A stretch of 12,272 bases of DNA, from positions 1 to 12,272 of the forward strand of contig VBJT01000097.1 of assembly GCA_005880075.1 (NCBI GenBank), read 5' to 3'. This DNA is from Chloroflexota bacterium (GTDB lineage Bacteria; Chloroflexota; Dehalococcoidia; SM23-28-2; RBG-16-64-32). The notes beneath the pieces were generated by a model. That model had not been told where the DNA came from. It made no database searches and saw nothing but the letters and a program-made list of their open reading frames with translations. Of this stretch, positions 6,101-12,272 are shown in pieces. Positions within the stretch are counted from its first letter, which is position 1; each line of letters starts with the position of its first letter. Position numbers and translations under genes: made by a program.

Positions 6101-6230
6101 GCGCCAAGAGCCGAGGGGCAGGGGCGTCGAGTCGGAGCGGATTGGCTGTCAGCGGATTCGTGGAGCGAATTGGCGGATGGTAGGCGGAGCGTTCTTCACT
6201 CATTCCTTCGATACCTCAGGATGAGCGGGA
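6087..6230 (+). repeat. Repeat-bearing intergenic region between aminotransferase and serA
   Basis: AGTCAGGAGCTAGGCGCC and AAGAGCC (about 6089-6112) resemble the AGGAGCC heptads and overlap the aminotransferase stop codon. CCTTCG at 6205-6210 followed by CTCAGGATGAGCGGGA (to 6230) is a copy of the dispersed core. No terminator is evident, so transcription from the aminotransferase into serA is possible. Confidence 0.6.
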
Positions 6231-6251
6231 CGGTACTTCCATACAACTAGG

Positions 6252-7889
6252 ATGACCCTCACGAACACCGAACGGCGCACCGACGCCCAGAATGGGAACG
6301 GCAAGACCGCGTTCCGCATCCTCGTCTGTGACCCGATAGCCGAAGACGGCGTCGAGGCGCTCAGGCGGTCGGGCGCGGATGTGGATGTACGGACGGGGCT
6401 GTCGCCGGAGGAGCTGCGCAAGAGCGTGAACGGCTACGATGCGCTCGTGGTGCGCAGCGAGACGAAGATCACGAGGGAGGTCATCGCGGCGGCGGGAAGC
6501 CTGCAGGTGGTCGGGCGCGCGGGCATCGGAGTCGACAACATCGATCTCGATGCAGCGACGGAGAAAGGTATCGTCGTCGTCAACGCGCCGACGGGGAACG
6601 TGATTTCGGCGGCTGAGCACGCGATCGCGCTAATGCTGTCGCTTTCGAGGCACATCCCACAGGCGAACGCTTCCCTGCGGTCGGGCAAGTGGGAGCGCGG
6701 GCGCTTTCAGGGGACGGAGGTGCGCGGCAAGACGCTAGGAATCGTCGGGCTCGGGCAGGTGGGGTCCGAGGTGGCGCGGCGGGCGAAGGGGCTCGAGATG
6801 CGGGTGCTCGCGCACGACCCGTTCGTGCCGGAGGAGCGGGCGCGGATCCTCGGCGTGGATGTCGTGCCGATGGAGACGCTGGTGCGGGAATCGGACTACG
6901 TCACCGTACACACGACGCTAACGGAGGGTACGAAAAGTCTTATCGGTGAAGCGGAGCTACGTTCGATGAAGCCGTCGGCGCGGGTGATTAACACCGCGCG
7001 TGGGGGAATCGTCGATGAGGCTGCGTTGAAGAAGGCGCTCGACGAGGCGTGGATCGCGGGCGCCGCAATCGATGTGTTCGAGAAGGAGCCGATCACCAAC
7101 CACCCGCTGTTCGAGTCGGACAAGGTTGTGGTGACGCCGCACCTGGGTGCATCGACCGCGGAGGCGCAGGAGCGGGTGGCGGTGGATGTCGCCGAACAGA
7201 TCATGGCGGTGCTGCGGGGCAAGCCGGCGCGCTATGCGGTGAACGCCCCGCTGATCCCGGCCGAGACGTACAGCTACCTGGCGCCATACGTGCCGGTGGC
7301 GTTCAAGACCGGCGAGCTGGCGGTGCAGCTGCACGAGGGCCAGATGGGACGCATCGAGATCGACTACTCGGGGGAGATCGCGCAGCACGACCTGACGCCG
7401 CTGAAGGCGGCGGTCGTCGGCGGTTTGCTGGCGCCGATTAGCGAAGACCACGTGAACGTCGTCAACGTGGACATCATCGCGCAACGGCGGGGGCTGCAGA
7501 TCACGGAGAAGCGAGGGCCGTCGCACGAACTCTACGCGAACCTCGTGAAGGTGCGGATCGGGTCGAAGGCGGGCGGGGCAGAGGTGGCGGGCACGCTGGC
7601 GCACGATGGTCCGCACATCGTCTCGATCGACGGTTTCTGGGTGGATGTGCCGCCGAGCGAGGGCTACCTGCTGCTCGTCGAAAACAAGGACCGCCCCGGG
7701 ATGGTGGGCGCTGTGGGCACGCTGATGGGGGAGTACCGCGTGAACATCAGCTTCATGAATGTCGGACGGCACGAGAAACGCGGGACGGCGCTCATGGTAC
7801 TGGCACTGGACGAGACGTTGACGCCGGAGCAGATCGCGCGGGTGAAGGAGATACCGGACATACTCGGGGTGAAGCTGGCGCGGTTGTAG
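6252..7889 (+). CDS. serA: D-3-phosphoglycerate dehydrogenase, long form with C-terminal ACT domain
   Basis: SerA oxidises 3-phosphoglycerate to 3-phosphohydroxypyruvate, the first step of phosphorylated serine synthesis. The 545-residue product has the long (type I) layout. Residues about 22-330 form the catalytic and NAD-binding domains with GRAGIGVDNID, the Rossmann motif GLGQVG (166-171), NTARGG with catalytic Arg250, VFEKEP with Glu279, and TPHLGAST with His297. An intervening domain with ISEDHVNVVNV follows to about 465. An ACT domain (471-545, starting GYLLLVENKDRPGMVGAVG) is the usual serine-binding feedback module. All catalytic residues are present. The N-terminus has about 20 extra polar residues before RILVCDP; ATG 6252 is the only evident start and lacks a properly spaced ribosome site (TAGG directly abuts it). 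It probably works with the aminotransferase just upstream. Confidence 0.97.
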   Translation: MTLTNTERRTDAQNGNGKTAFRILVCDPIAEDGVEALRRSGADVDVRTGLSPEELRKSVNGYDALVVRSETKITREVIAAAGSLQVVGRAGIGVDNIDLDAATEKGIVVVNAPTGNVISAAEHAIALMLSLSRHIPQANASLRSGKWERGRFQGTEVRGKTLGIVGLGQVGSEVARRAKGLEMRVLAHDPFVPEERARILGVDVVPMETLVRESDYVTVHTTLTEGTKSLIGEAELRSMKPSARVINTARGGIVDEAALKKALDEAWIAGAAIDVFEKEPITNHPLFESDKVVVTPHLGASTAEAQERVAVDVAEQIMAVLRGKPARYAVNAPLIPAETYSYLAPYVPVAFKTGELAVQLHEGQMGRIEIDYSGEIAQHDLTPLKAAVVGGLLAPISEDHVNVVNVDIIAQRRGLQITEKRGPSHELYANLVKVRIGSKAGGAEVAGTLAHDGPHIVSIDGFWVDVPPSEGYLLLVENKDRPGMVGAVGTLMGEYRVNISFMNVGRHEKRGTALMVLALDETLTPEQIARVKEIPDILGVKLARL

Positions 7890-7928
7890 GGGGAAGGAGT
7901 CGAGAGGGGCGTGCTTGCTTCGCTCGGT

Positions 7929-7955
7929 CCTTCGAGCGCCTCAGGACGAGCGGGA
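7929..7955 (+). repeat. Dispersed CCTTCG..CTCAGGACGAGCGGGA element after serA
   Basis: CCTTCGAGCG followed by CCTCAGGACGAGCGGGA occupies the spacer between the convergent serA and SH3-protein genes. It matches the copies at 6205 and 11053 and the copy inside the aminotransferase. It contains no strong hairpin or T-run. Confidence 0.6.
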
Positions 7956-8012
7956 AGCGGCATCATCTCGAACGGGCGGGCACCCAGGCCTGGCCCTACC
8001 GGGCACCTTCGG

Positions 8013-8705
8013 CTACGGCGTCTCCAGGGAGTCGTGAAGGGAGCAGTCGGCCAGGCCGGAGACGAACTTCGAGTAGACCCAGCCCTCGACGGGGGCGCTG
8101 ATCCGGTACCAGCCGTAGCCGGCGACGAACGACGGTGGTGGTGTGCCGGGCTGGGTAAGGACGAACTCCTCGCCGGTCACCGTAGAGTTGTCCTCCACTG
8201 TCCTCACGAGCTGAGCGTCGGCGGAAGCCTCGGCGCGGACGTTCAGACCCGTGCCCTGCGTGCATACGCGCATCTCGCCGGGCAATTTCGATGCCTGGTA
8301 GTACTGCTGGCCGCCGGCGTAGTAGGCCCAGTTGCCATCGGCCTCTCTCCCCATGAGCAGGGCAGCCCCACTGCCCGCCGGAGCCTCGACGCCAAGGACG
8401 GCTATGCCGAGAGAAGCCGCGTTGCGATTGTTCGGATCTATTGACACGCATTCTTTCTGCTCCGGGTTGTTGGTGGTGCAGTCGGCCTCTGACACCCCGT
8501 CGATGAGCTCGATGGCGGCGGCAAGCGCGGCCTCGGCCGGGTCCTGTGATGGGGCCTGCGACGGGGAGGCAGACGCTGAAGCGCCCCTGGTGATCGCGGC
8601 AATAGATGCGGAGGAGCTGATCGAGGGCTGTTCCTTATCGCCGCCGCCGCCGCAGGCGAGACCCGCCGCCCCGGCGAAAGCGAGGGCCACAACGATCTTT
8701 CGCAC
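8013..8705 (-). CDS. Putative lipoprotein with C-terminal bacterial SH3 domain
   Basis: I chose GTG 8705 as start: it places a typical signal sequence (VRKIVVALAFAGAAGLAC) at the N-terminus and has AGAAG 8 nt upstream. Reading from 8801 adds 32 residues of cysteine- and charge-containing sequence in front of the signal. Cys18 fits the relaxed lipobox pattern (G-L-A-C) and is followed by GGGGDKEQPS and a Ser/Ala/Pro-rich linker, as expected for a lipoprotein tethered outside the membrane. Residues about 50-140 form an unrecognised region with paired cysteines (ADCTTNNPEQKEC). Residues about 145-218 match a bacterial SH3 (SH3b) domain: GLNVRAEASADAQLVRTV, then GYGWYRISAPVEGWVYSKFV. Such domains usually bind cell-wall or surface ligands; no enzymatic domain is attached. 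The gene is convergent with serA. Confidence 0.85.
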   Translation of the reverse strand: MRKIVVALAFAGAAGLACGGGGDKEQPSISSSASIAAITRGASASASPSQAPSQDPAEAALAAAIELIDGVSEADCTTNNPEQKECVSIDPNNRNAASLGIAVLGVEAPAGSGAALLMGREADGNWAYYAGGQQYYQASKLPGEMRVCTQGTGLNVRAEASADAQLVRTVEDNSTVTGEEFVLTQPGTPPPSFVAGYGWYRISAPVEGWVYSKFVSGLADCSLHDSLETP

Positions 8706-8865
8706 GGCTGTATCTTCTAATAACGAGCAGCGGCCCGTCCATACCCCAAAGTCACAACGCGCGGGCGCTTTGCAAACCACGACCCCGCCAGATTCCTTCA
8801 CGAGACAACGTGATTACGCGTCCGGATGGAGTTGTCACTCAGAATGACGGGTCCGGGGCGTCGCG
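8706..8865. other. Short intergenic spacer between DUF1015 and SH3 genes
   Basis: This 160-nt spacer upstream of the SH3 lipoprotein gene holds TCACTCAGAATGACGGG (about 8835-8851), a partial match to the dispersed CTCAGGATGA element. I see no further gene and no clear promoter, although TTATTA just before the ribosome site could serve as a -10 box. Confidence 0.4.
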
Positions 8866-9699
8866 TTAGTTTTCGAGGGGGTTGAAGACGAGGCCTGTGG
8901 GGACTTTCGGGTAGAAGAAGGTGGACTTCTGGGGCATGCGCTCGCCGGCGTCCGCGACATCGAGAACACGGGTGATGGGGACGGGGTTCAGGAGCAGAGC
9001 GTAGCGCGCGGGGCCGCTGCGTACATCGCGAACGGCTTCGGCGGCGTCTTCCGTGAACCAGAGGGTGCCGTAGTCAGACATCTGCGATTCCTCTACGCCG
9101 AGAATGTGCTGGAGGATGACGTGATTCGCGATCGCGTAATCGAGGTTGCGCCAGGCGTGGGAGCGGGCCTGCGGGAGCAGCCCGTCGACGGCCTTCCCGT
9201 CGGAAACTGACAAGAGGTAGAAGTCTGCGGACTCGGCTGAGGCGAGGCCGAGGACGGGTGTTCCGCGCACGGCGGAGAGCCGGGCTTCGAGAGCCTCGAG
9301 GGACGGCTGCTTTTCGACAGCAAATAGGCCGGTCAGGCGGTTGAGCGCTTCGGACAGCGGGACGCCCGCAGCGGTCACGCGATGGATGGGCAAGACGAGA
9401 AGGCCGGGGTCGGCGGCTGAGGCGAGCGCGACAAGAACGAAGTTCTCGGGCTCGTCGCCTCTCCAGGCCGAAGCCGCGGCGCGGCGCTCGTCGCGGTAGG
9501 CGAGGGCGGTCTCGTAGCGGTGATGGCCGTCGGCGACGTAGAGGGTCTCAGGCTCGAGGGCGCTCCCGACTGCCTCCAACGTGCTCGGGTCATCGATGCG
9601 ACGGAGTGTGTGGGTCTGGCCATCGTCTGAGGTGAAGTCGGCGACGGGCGGGCCGGACGCGCTGCCGTCGAGTAGGGGTTCTATCTGGCGGTAGTGGGC
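8866..9699 (-). pseudogene. DUF1015 family protein, C-terminal two thirds (frame-shifted part)
   Basis: This frame holds most of a DUF1015 protein: AHYRQIEPLL, PPVADFTSDDG, the hallmark VADGHHRYETALAY, then HRVT, and a C-terminal part with ANHVILQHILG, MPQKSTFFYPKVPTGLVFN and stop. The same frame extends upstream to an ATG at 9945, but residues there are a nonsense Ser/Pro/Arg-rich shadow of the true N-terminal part, which lies in the other frame (9698-10102). The two parts together give about 412 residues, near the usual family size. The transition falls in CTCCTCCGCCCACTAC (9691-9706, minus strand). DUF1015 genes are often found beside serine-synthesis genes such as serA, consistent with serA two genes away; the biochemical role is unknown. 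Confidence 0.85.
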
Positions 9700-10102
9700 G
9701 GAGGAGGCGCAGGCGGTCTTCCTTGGGCGCGCCGAACGTCTGTTCGTGGGGGAGGACGATACCCCTGTCCCAGGGTTCGAGTCGCAGGCGGGCGAAGAGC
9801 AGTCGGCGGCGATAGGGGATGCCCTCGCGCTCGAACTGCTGATCGTAGAGATAGAATGCGGGCGCCTCGTCTCGCAGAAACGTGCCGTCTTTGCGCCAGC
9901 GGTGGAGGGCTTCGGCGGCGCGCTCGTAGCGGCTACCGTTGTCATCGTAGGCGAGCTCGATGTGGACGGCGTTGTAGGGCGAGCGCTCGTAGAGGGCGCG
10001 CTGCTGGTCGGGCGAGATGATGTCGAAGGGGGGACAGATCGCTTTTGAGAGATCGAGGCCGGGCGCGTAGCGGAGGGCGTGGAATGAGCGGACTCCGGCC
10101 AT
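9698..10102 (-). CDS. DUF1015 family protein, N-terminal third (open frame continues to 9590)
   Basis: From ATG 10102 the product reads MAGVRSFHALRYAPG, ICPPFDIISPDQQRAL (the family's 'PPYDVI' region), YNAVHIEL, YLYDQQF, and PHEQTFGAPKEDRLRLLR. It thus shows every N-terminal DUF1015 motif. After residue 135 the frame degenerates to Arg/Pro-rich sequence and stops at 9590. The expected continuation is in the frame one base further along, so there is one extra base or two missing here. DUF1015 proteins that I recall have an 'SPIF.LY' segment soon after 'DRL.LL', and it is not visible in any frame, so a small deletion may accompany the shift. The start has no Shine-Dalgarno sequence but an extended -10-like box 6 nt upstream. 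Confidence 0.85.
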
Positions 10103-10108
10103 GCGGTG

Positions 10109-10117
10109 AGGATAGCA
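10109..10117 (-). promoter_or_regulatory. Extended -10-like box directly upstream of the DUF1015 start
   Basis: On the minus strand TGCTATCCT ends 6 nt before the ATG at 10102. A transcript from it would begin at or next to the start codon, fitting leaderless translation and the absence of a ribosome site. No -35 box is visible (CGCCGC at the expected place). Confidence 0.35.
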
Positions 10118-10146
10118 CCGGCCGTTCGCGGGCGGCGAGCGCGGCT

Positions 10147-10175
10147 TTGACGGAGGTCAGGCGTCCTTCTAGAAT
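10147..10175 (+). promoter_or_regulatory. Near-consensus sigma-70 promoter for the membrane protein/HIT operon
   Basis: TTGACG (10147-10152) and TAGAAT (10170-10175) each match five of six consensus bases and are exactly 17 nt apart. Transcription would start near 10182, 18 nt before the ATG at 10200, leaving room for the AAGG ribosome site at 10187-10190. This is the best promoter match I see in the window and faces away from the DUF1015 gene. Confidence 0.7.
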
Positions 10176-10199
10176 GGCCACGCGCGAAGGTACAGAGAG

Positions 10200-10628
10200 A
10201 TGTCGATAGCCGATAGATCGAACCCAGGCAGATTACAGCTCACGCTTGTCGTGCTGTTGCTTGTACTCGGCGGAATACTTTGGGGTGGCCAGGCGATTGG
10301 AGATCCCTCTGCGCGCAGTATCGCGATCGCCGTCTGGTGGGTCGCCTCATTCTCGTTGCCGCTGCTTCCTGGAATGCGGTGGACCATGGGGCCGATAGAT
10401 ATCGGTGCACGACGGGCTAAGTGGCGGCGTCTGACAATCTACTTCGCAGTCGGGTTTTCCTTGTTTGGTCCCGCAGTTGCCCTGCTGTCCACCGAAATTG
10501 TCGTCCTCTGGATAGTGGCGGGCGTGCTCCTGCTGGTAAATTTGCTGTGGGCCGTGTGCGGCCTCCGCTTCCTTGCCTACGGCCGGTTCTCCGGAGTATC
10601 GCCAGCTGACCAGGGGTCCCGAGTCTGA
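10200..10628 (+). CDS. Integral membrane protein with four predicted helices
   Basis: The 142-residue product has a short polar N-terminus and four hydrophobic segments at about residues 13-32, 41-58, 79-98 and 100-124. A basic cytoplasmic-looking loop (GARRAKWRRL, about 69-78) separates the second and third. No family or catalytic motif is recognised. The start at ATG 10200 is supported by AAGG 9 nt upstream and the strong promoter before it; an earlier ATG at 10174 meets a stop after eleven codons. Its stop TGA overlaps the proposed CTG start of the HIT gene (CTGA), so the two are probably translated together. Synteny with a HIT protein gives no functional clue that I can name. Confidence 0.75.
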   Translation: MSIADRSNPGRLQLTLVVLLLVLGGILWGGQAIGDPSARSIAIAVWWVASFSLPLLPGMRWTMGPIDIGARRAKWRRLTIYFAVGFSLFGPAVALLSTEIVVLWIVAGVLLLVNLLWAVCGLRFLAYGRFSGVSPADQGSRV

Positions 10629-10951
10629 GCCCGTACGCCTGCACGTTCTGCGAGATTGTCGAGCGCCGCGAGCCGGCCGCCATCCTCTACGAAGACGACG
10701 AGGTCATGGTCTTCCGCAACCGGCTGCGCTGGGTGCCGGTGATGCTGCTTACGATCCCGAAGAGACACATGACCCAGGCGGAGCTATGGGCGGACGTTGG
10801 CCGGGTGGGCGAGATAGCGGTGCGGATGGGTCAGGAGCATTGCCCGCGGGGGTTCCGGTTGTTGTCGAATTTCGGATACGAGGCGATGCAGAGCCAGGAG
10901 CACGGGCACGTGCATGTGATCGGCGGGACATTTCTCGGGGAGTACGCCTGA
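10625..10951 (+). CDS. HIT (histidine triad) family protein, apparent CTG start
   Basis: HIT proteins are nucleotide-binding hydrolases or transferases acting on phosphate-linked nucleotides. The product shows the N-terminal CTFCEIVERREPAAILYEDD (CxxC pair and start of the HIT fold), LLTIPKRHM, FRLLSNFG, and the active-site triad EHGHVHVIGG with its H-x-H-x-H pattern. The conserved N-terminus lies upstream of the first in-frame ATG (10706). Between the in-frame stop at 10607-10609 and that conserved sequence there is no ATG, GTG or TTG; CTG at 10625 is the only near-start, with AGGGG (10612-10616) 8 nt upstream and a CTGA overlap with the previous gene's stop. This gives 108 residues, normal for the family. 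A sequencing error hiding an ATG or GTG is the alternative. Confidence 0.85.
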   Translation: MSPYACTFCEIVERREPAAILYEDDEVMVFRNRLRWVPVMLLTIPKRHMTQAELWADVGRVGEIAVRMGQEHCPRGFRLLSNFGYEAMQSQEHGHVHVIGGTFLGEYA

Positions 10952-10953
10952 GT

Positions 10954-11079
10954 GGGAACATGGAACTGGGAACAAGGAACGGCGGATGCGCGGCTTGTTG
11001 CGGCAGTATTCCCGGGGTGCTTCGACGGTAGTAGATCTGTACTCGAACAGATCCTTCGTTCCTCAGGATGACAGTGGGA
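10954..11079 (+). repeat. Dispersed repeats in the spacer between HIT and rph genes
   Basis: GGGAACATGGAACTGGGAAC and AAGGAAC (10954-10980) form a GGAAC-type short tandem repeat starting 3 nt after the HIT stop. CCTTCG at 11053-11058 followed by CCTCAGGATGACAGTGGGA (to 11079) is another copy of the dispersed core. They fill most of the 140 nt between these convergent genes. No strong terminator hairpin is evident. Confidence 0.6.
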
Positions 11080-11092
11080 GCTCGGGCGAGAG

Positions 11093-11845
11093 CTAGGCTT
11101 TGCCGGCGACGGGGGAGGGGAGGGCGATGCCGGCTTCCGCCAGAGCGGTCTTCTGGATGTGGAAGAGCCGGCCGATGCCGGCTTCGGAGAGATCGAGGAG
11201 TTGGTTCATCTCGGCGCGGGTGAAGGGGTGGCTCTCGCCGGTGCCCTGGACCTCAGGAAACTCGCCGGCCTCGGTCATGACCATGTTGAAGTCGGCGGCG
11301 GCGCGGAAGTCCTCCTCGTAGTTGAGGTCAAGCAGCGCCATACCATCGATGATGCCGGCGCTGACGGCGGCGACAGGGTAGCGAAGCGGTGACGTGCGAA
11401 GCTTTTCGGCCTGAATCAGCTTATGGACCGCCTGCGCGAAAGCGACATAGGCGCCGGTGATCGAGGCTGTGCGGGTGCCACCGTCTGCCTTGAGGACGTC
11501 GCAGTCTATGGTAAAGGTGCGCTCGCCGAGGAGGTCGAGCTTGGTGACGGAGCGGAGCGAGCGGCCGATGAGGCGCTGGATCTCGGCGGTGCGCCCCGAG
11601 CGTCCGCTGGTCTCGCGGGCGGTGCGGGTGTGAGTGGAGCGGGGGAGCATGCCGTATTCGGCGGTGATCCAGCCGGAGCCGCTGCCGATGGCGAAGCGGG
11701 GCAGGCGGTCCTCGACCGTGACGGCGCAGAGGACGCGCGTCTCGCCCATGTCGATGAGGGCCGAGCCCTCGGCATGAGGAAGGTAGCCGGGGACAATCGT
11801 CGTCGGGCGCAGTTCGTTGGGCCGGCGGCCGTCGCTGCGGATCAT
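11093..11845 (-). CDS. rph: Ribonuclease PH
   Basis: RNase PH trims tRNA 3' ends by phosphorolysis. The 250-residue product is of family length and opens with MIRSDGRRPNELRP. It carries the core motifs: GSALIDMGETRVLC, the basic RTARETSGRSGRTAEIQRL stretch (74-92), TIDCDVLKADGGTRTAS with the phosphate-binding GGTR (122-125), and GMALLDLNYEED with Asp173 and Asp179 at the catalytic metal positions. TGESHPFTRAEM and a short variable tail close the protein. No disruption is seen. The start has no ribosome site; an extended -10 box lies 10 nt upstream. The upstream Gmad2 gene runs in the same direction with an 83-nt gap, an order resembling gerM-rph in Bacillus. Confidence 0.97.
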   Translation of the reverse strand: MIRSDGRRPNELRPTTIVPGYLPHAEGSALIDMGETRVLCAVTVEDRLPRFAIGSGSGWITAEYGMLPRSTHTRTARETSGRSGRTAEIQRLIGRSLRSVTKLDLLGERTFTIDCDVLKADGGTRTASITGAYVAFAQAVHKLIQAEKLRTSPLRYPVAAVSAGIIDGMALLDLNYEEDFRAAADFNMVMTEAGEFPEVQGTGESHPFTRAEMNQLLDLSEAGIGRLFHIQKTALAEAGIALPSPVAGKA

Positions 11846-11855
11846 ACCGGCGCTG

Positions 11856-11864
11856 AGTATAGCA
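11856..11864 (-). promoter_or_regulatory. Extended -10 promoter box of rph
   Basis: On the minus strand TGCTATACT (TGn plus five of six -10 bases) ends 10 nt before the rph ATG at 11845. Transcription would begin about 3 nt before the start codon, implying a leaderless message; no Shine-Dalgarno sequence is present. No good -35 box is visible, as is common with extended -10 promoters. Confidence 0.5.
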
Positions 11865-11881
11865 TTGGGGAGCCGCGAGCC

Positions 11882-11902
11882 ATCAGCGATCAGCTATCAG
11901 CG
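11882..11902. repeat. Three tandem ATCAGC heptads upstream of rph
   Basis: ATCAGCG, ATCAGCT and ATCAGCG follow one another without gap. They lie between the Gmad2 stop codon and the rph promoter. Each differs only at the last base. The arrangement resembles the other short heptad repeats of this window and may be of the same origin. Confidence 0.6.
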
Positions 11903-11928
11903 CCAGCGCTGCGCACCGGACAAATGGA

Positions 11929-12270
11929 TTACGGCAAGAGGACGAGCGGGATCTGACGGACGTGAATCGGGCTGCCGTCGCGGGCGCTGCTTTCGTAGAC
12001 CCAGAGGCAGGCGGAGGTTTCCTGCGTCACTGAGAACGCGACGTCTTTCTGAAACGGCGCTAGCGTCTGGCCCTCGGATGACATTGCGGTCTCGTCCGCG
12101 ATTGTCTTTCCGGCAGCGTCGAAGATGGTGATGCGGAAGGTGGCCTCGAAGGCGAGCACGCGGCCCTGCACGGTAACCGGGCTGGCGACCACGTCCCCGG
12201 CGTTCGGGATGTCGACCTGATTGATGTCGTCCGTGGCGGGATCGGGGTTGTCCCGGCAGACTGTCTCGAG
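11929..12270 (-). CDS. Gmad2-domain protein, 5'-partial (probable GerM-like lipoprotein)
   Basis: The frame is open to the right edge, so the N-terminus is outside. The 113 visible residues begin LETVCRDNPDPATDD, a linker, and then form an immunoglobulin-like Gmad2 domain: VASPVTVQGRVLAFEATFRI, ITIFDAAGKTIADET, LAPFQKDVAFSV and ACLWVYESSARDGSPIHVRQIPLVLL. Gmad2 was named from spore-germination proteins but is widespread in non-sporulating bacteria, often as the C-terminal part of secreted lipoproteins that also carry a GerMN domain. The gene lies directly upstream of rph, as gerM does in Bacillus, which supports that reading. The GTG at 12192 lies inside conserved sequence and is not the start. 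The upstream domain cannot be confirmed from this window. Confidence 0.85.
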   Translation of the reverse strand, partial: LETVCRDNPDPATDDINQVDIPNAGDVVASPVTVQGRVLAFEATFRITIFDAAGKTIADETAMSSEGQTLAPFQKDVAFSVTQETSACLWVYESSARDGSPIHVRQIPLVLLP

Positions 12271-12272
12271 CG

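Noticed and set aside
6957..7772. 271-aa minus-strand frame opposite serA
   Set aside because: His/Arg-rich antisense shadow of a strongly conserved gene.
11423..11956. 177-aa plus-strand frame opposite rph
   Set aside because: Ala/Gly-rich antisense shadow of rph with no motif of its own.

Overview
The window is high-GC bacterial chromosomal DNA. Its gene content fits Chloroflexota, perhaps a Dehalococcoidia-like lineage: a Pro/Thr-rich secreted protein, a Gmad2 protein upstream of RNase PH, a class V aminotransferase next to a long ACT-domain SerA, a DUF1015 protein, and short dispersed GGAGCC- and CCTTCG..CTCAGGA-type repeats between genes. The taxonomy is an inference from these traits; no rRNA or taxon-specific marker is present. 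Several genes carry frame breaks, either true decay or errors in an unfinished or metagenomic assembly.

Left part (1-3500). A ComEC/Rec2 DNA-uptake gene enters from the left edge and is broken near 1310. It is followed by a small DUF2283 protein on the + strand. Four small minus-strand genes follow: an unnamed 74-aa protein, a Pro/Thr-rich secreted protein, a 52-aa single-pass membrane protein, and a small secreted protein. The last two are 8 nt apart and look co-transcribed.

Middle (3500-4918). This stretch is gene-poor. About 800 bases hold inverted repeats but no gene I can support. Next comes a truncated and frame-scrambled KdpE/OmpR-type winged-helix remnant, then hairpins and a promoter.

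Right part (4919-12272). A serine-synthesis pair (class V aminotransferase, then D-3-phosphoglycerate dehydrogenase with a C-terminal ACT domain) lies on +. It is followed on - by an SH3-domain lipoprotein and a DUF1015 protein split by a frameshift. A strong promoter then drives a four-helix membrane protein and a HIT-family protein, which overlap by CTGA; the HIT gene appears to use a CTG start. RNase PH and the C-terminal part of a Gmad2 protein (probably a GerM-like lipoprotein) close the window on -.

Short dispersed repeats mark several gene ends. One copy lies in frame inside the aminotransferase. Three of the starts have a -10-like box 6-12 nt upstream and no Shine-Dalgarno sequence, suggesting leaderless transcripts. 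I found no rRNA, tRNA, CRISPR array, transposase or clear defence system, and no convincing new multi-gene system. The most notable items are the repeat-derived coding insertion, the CTG-start HIT gene, the scrambled regulator and the two genes whose breaks coincide with missing conserved segments.
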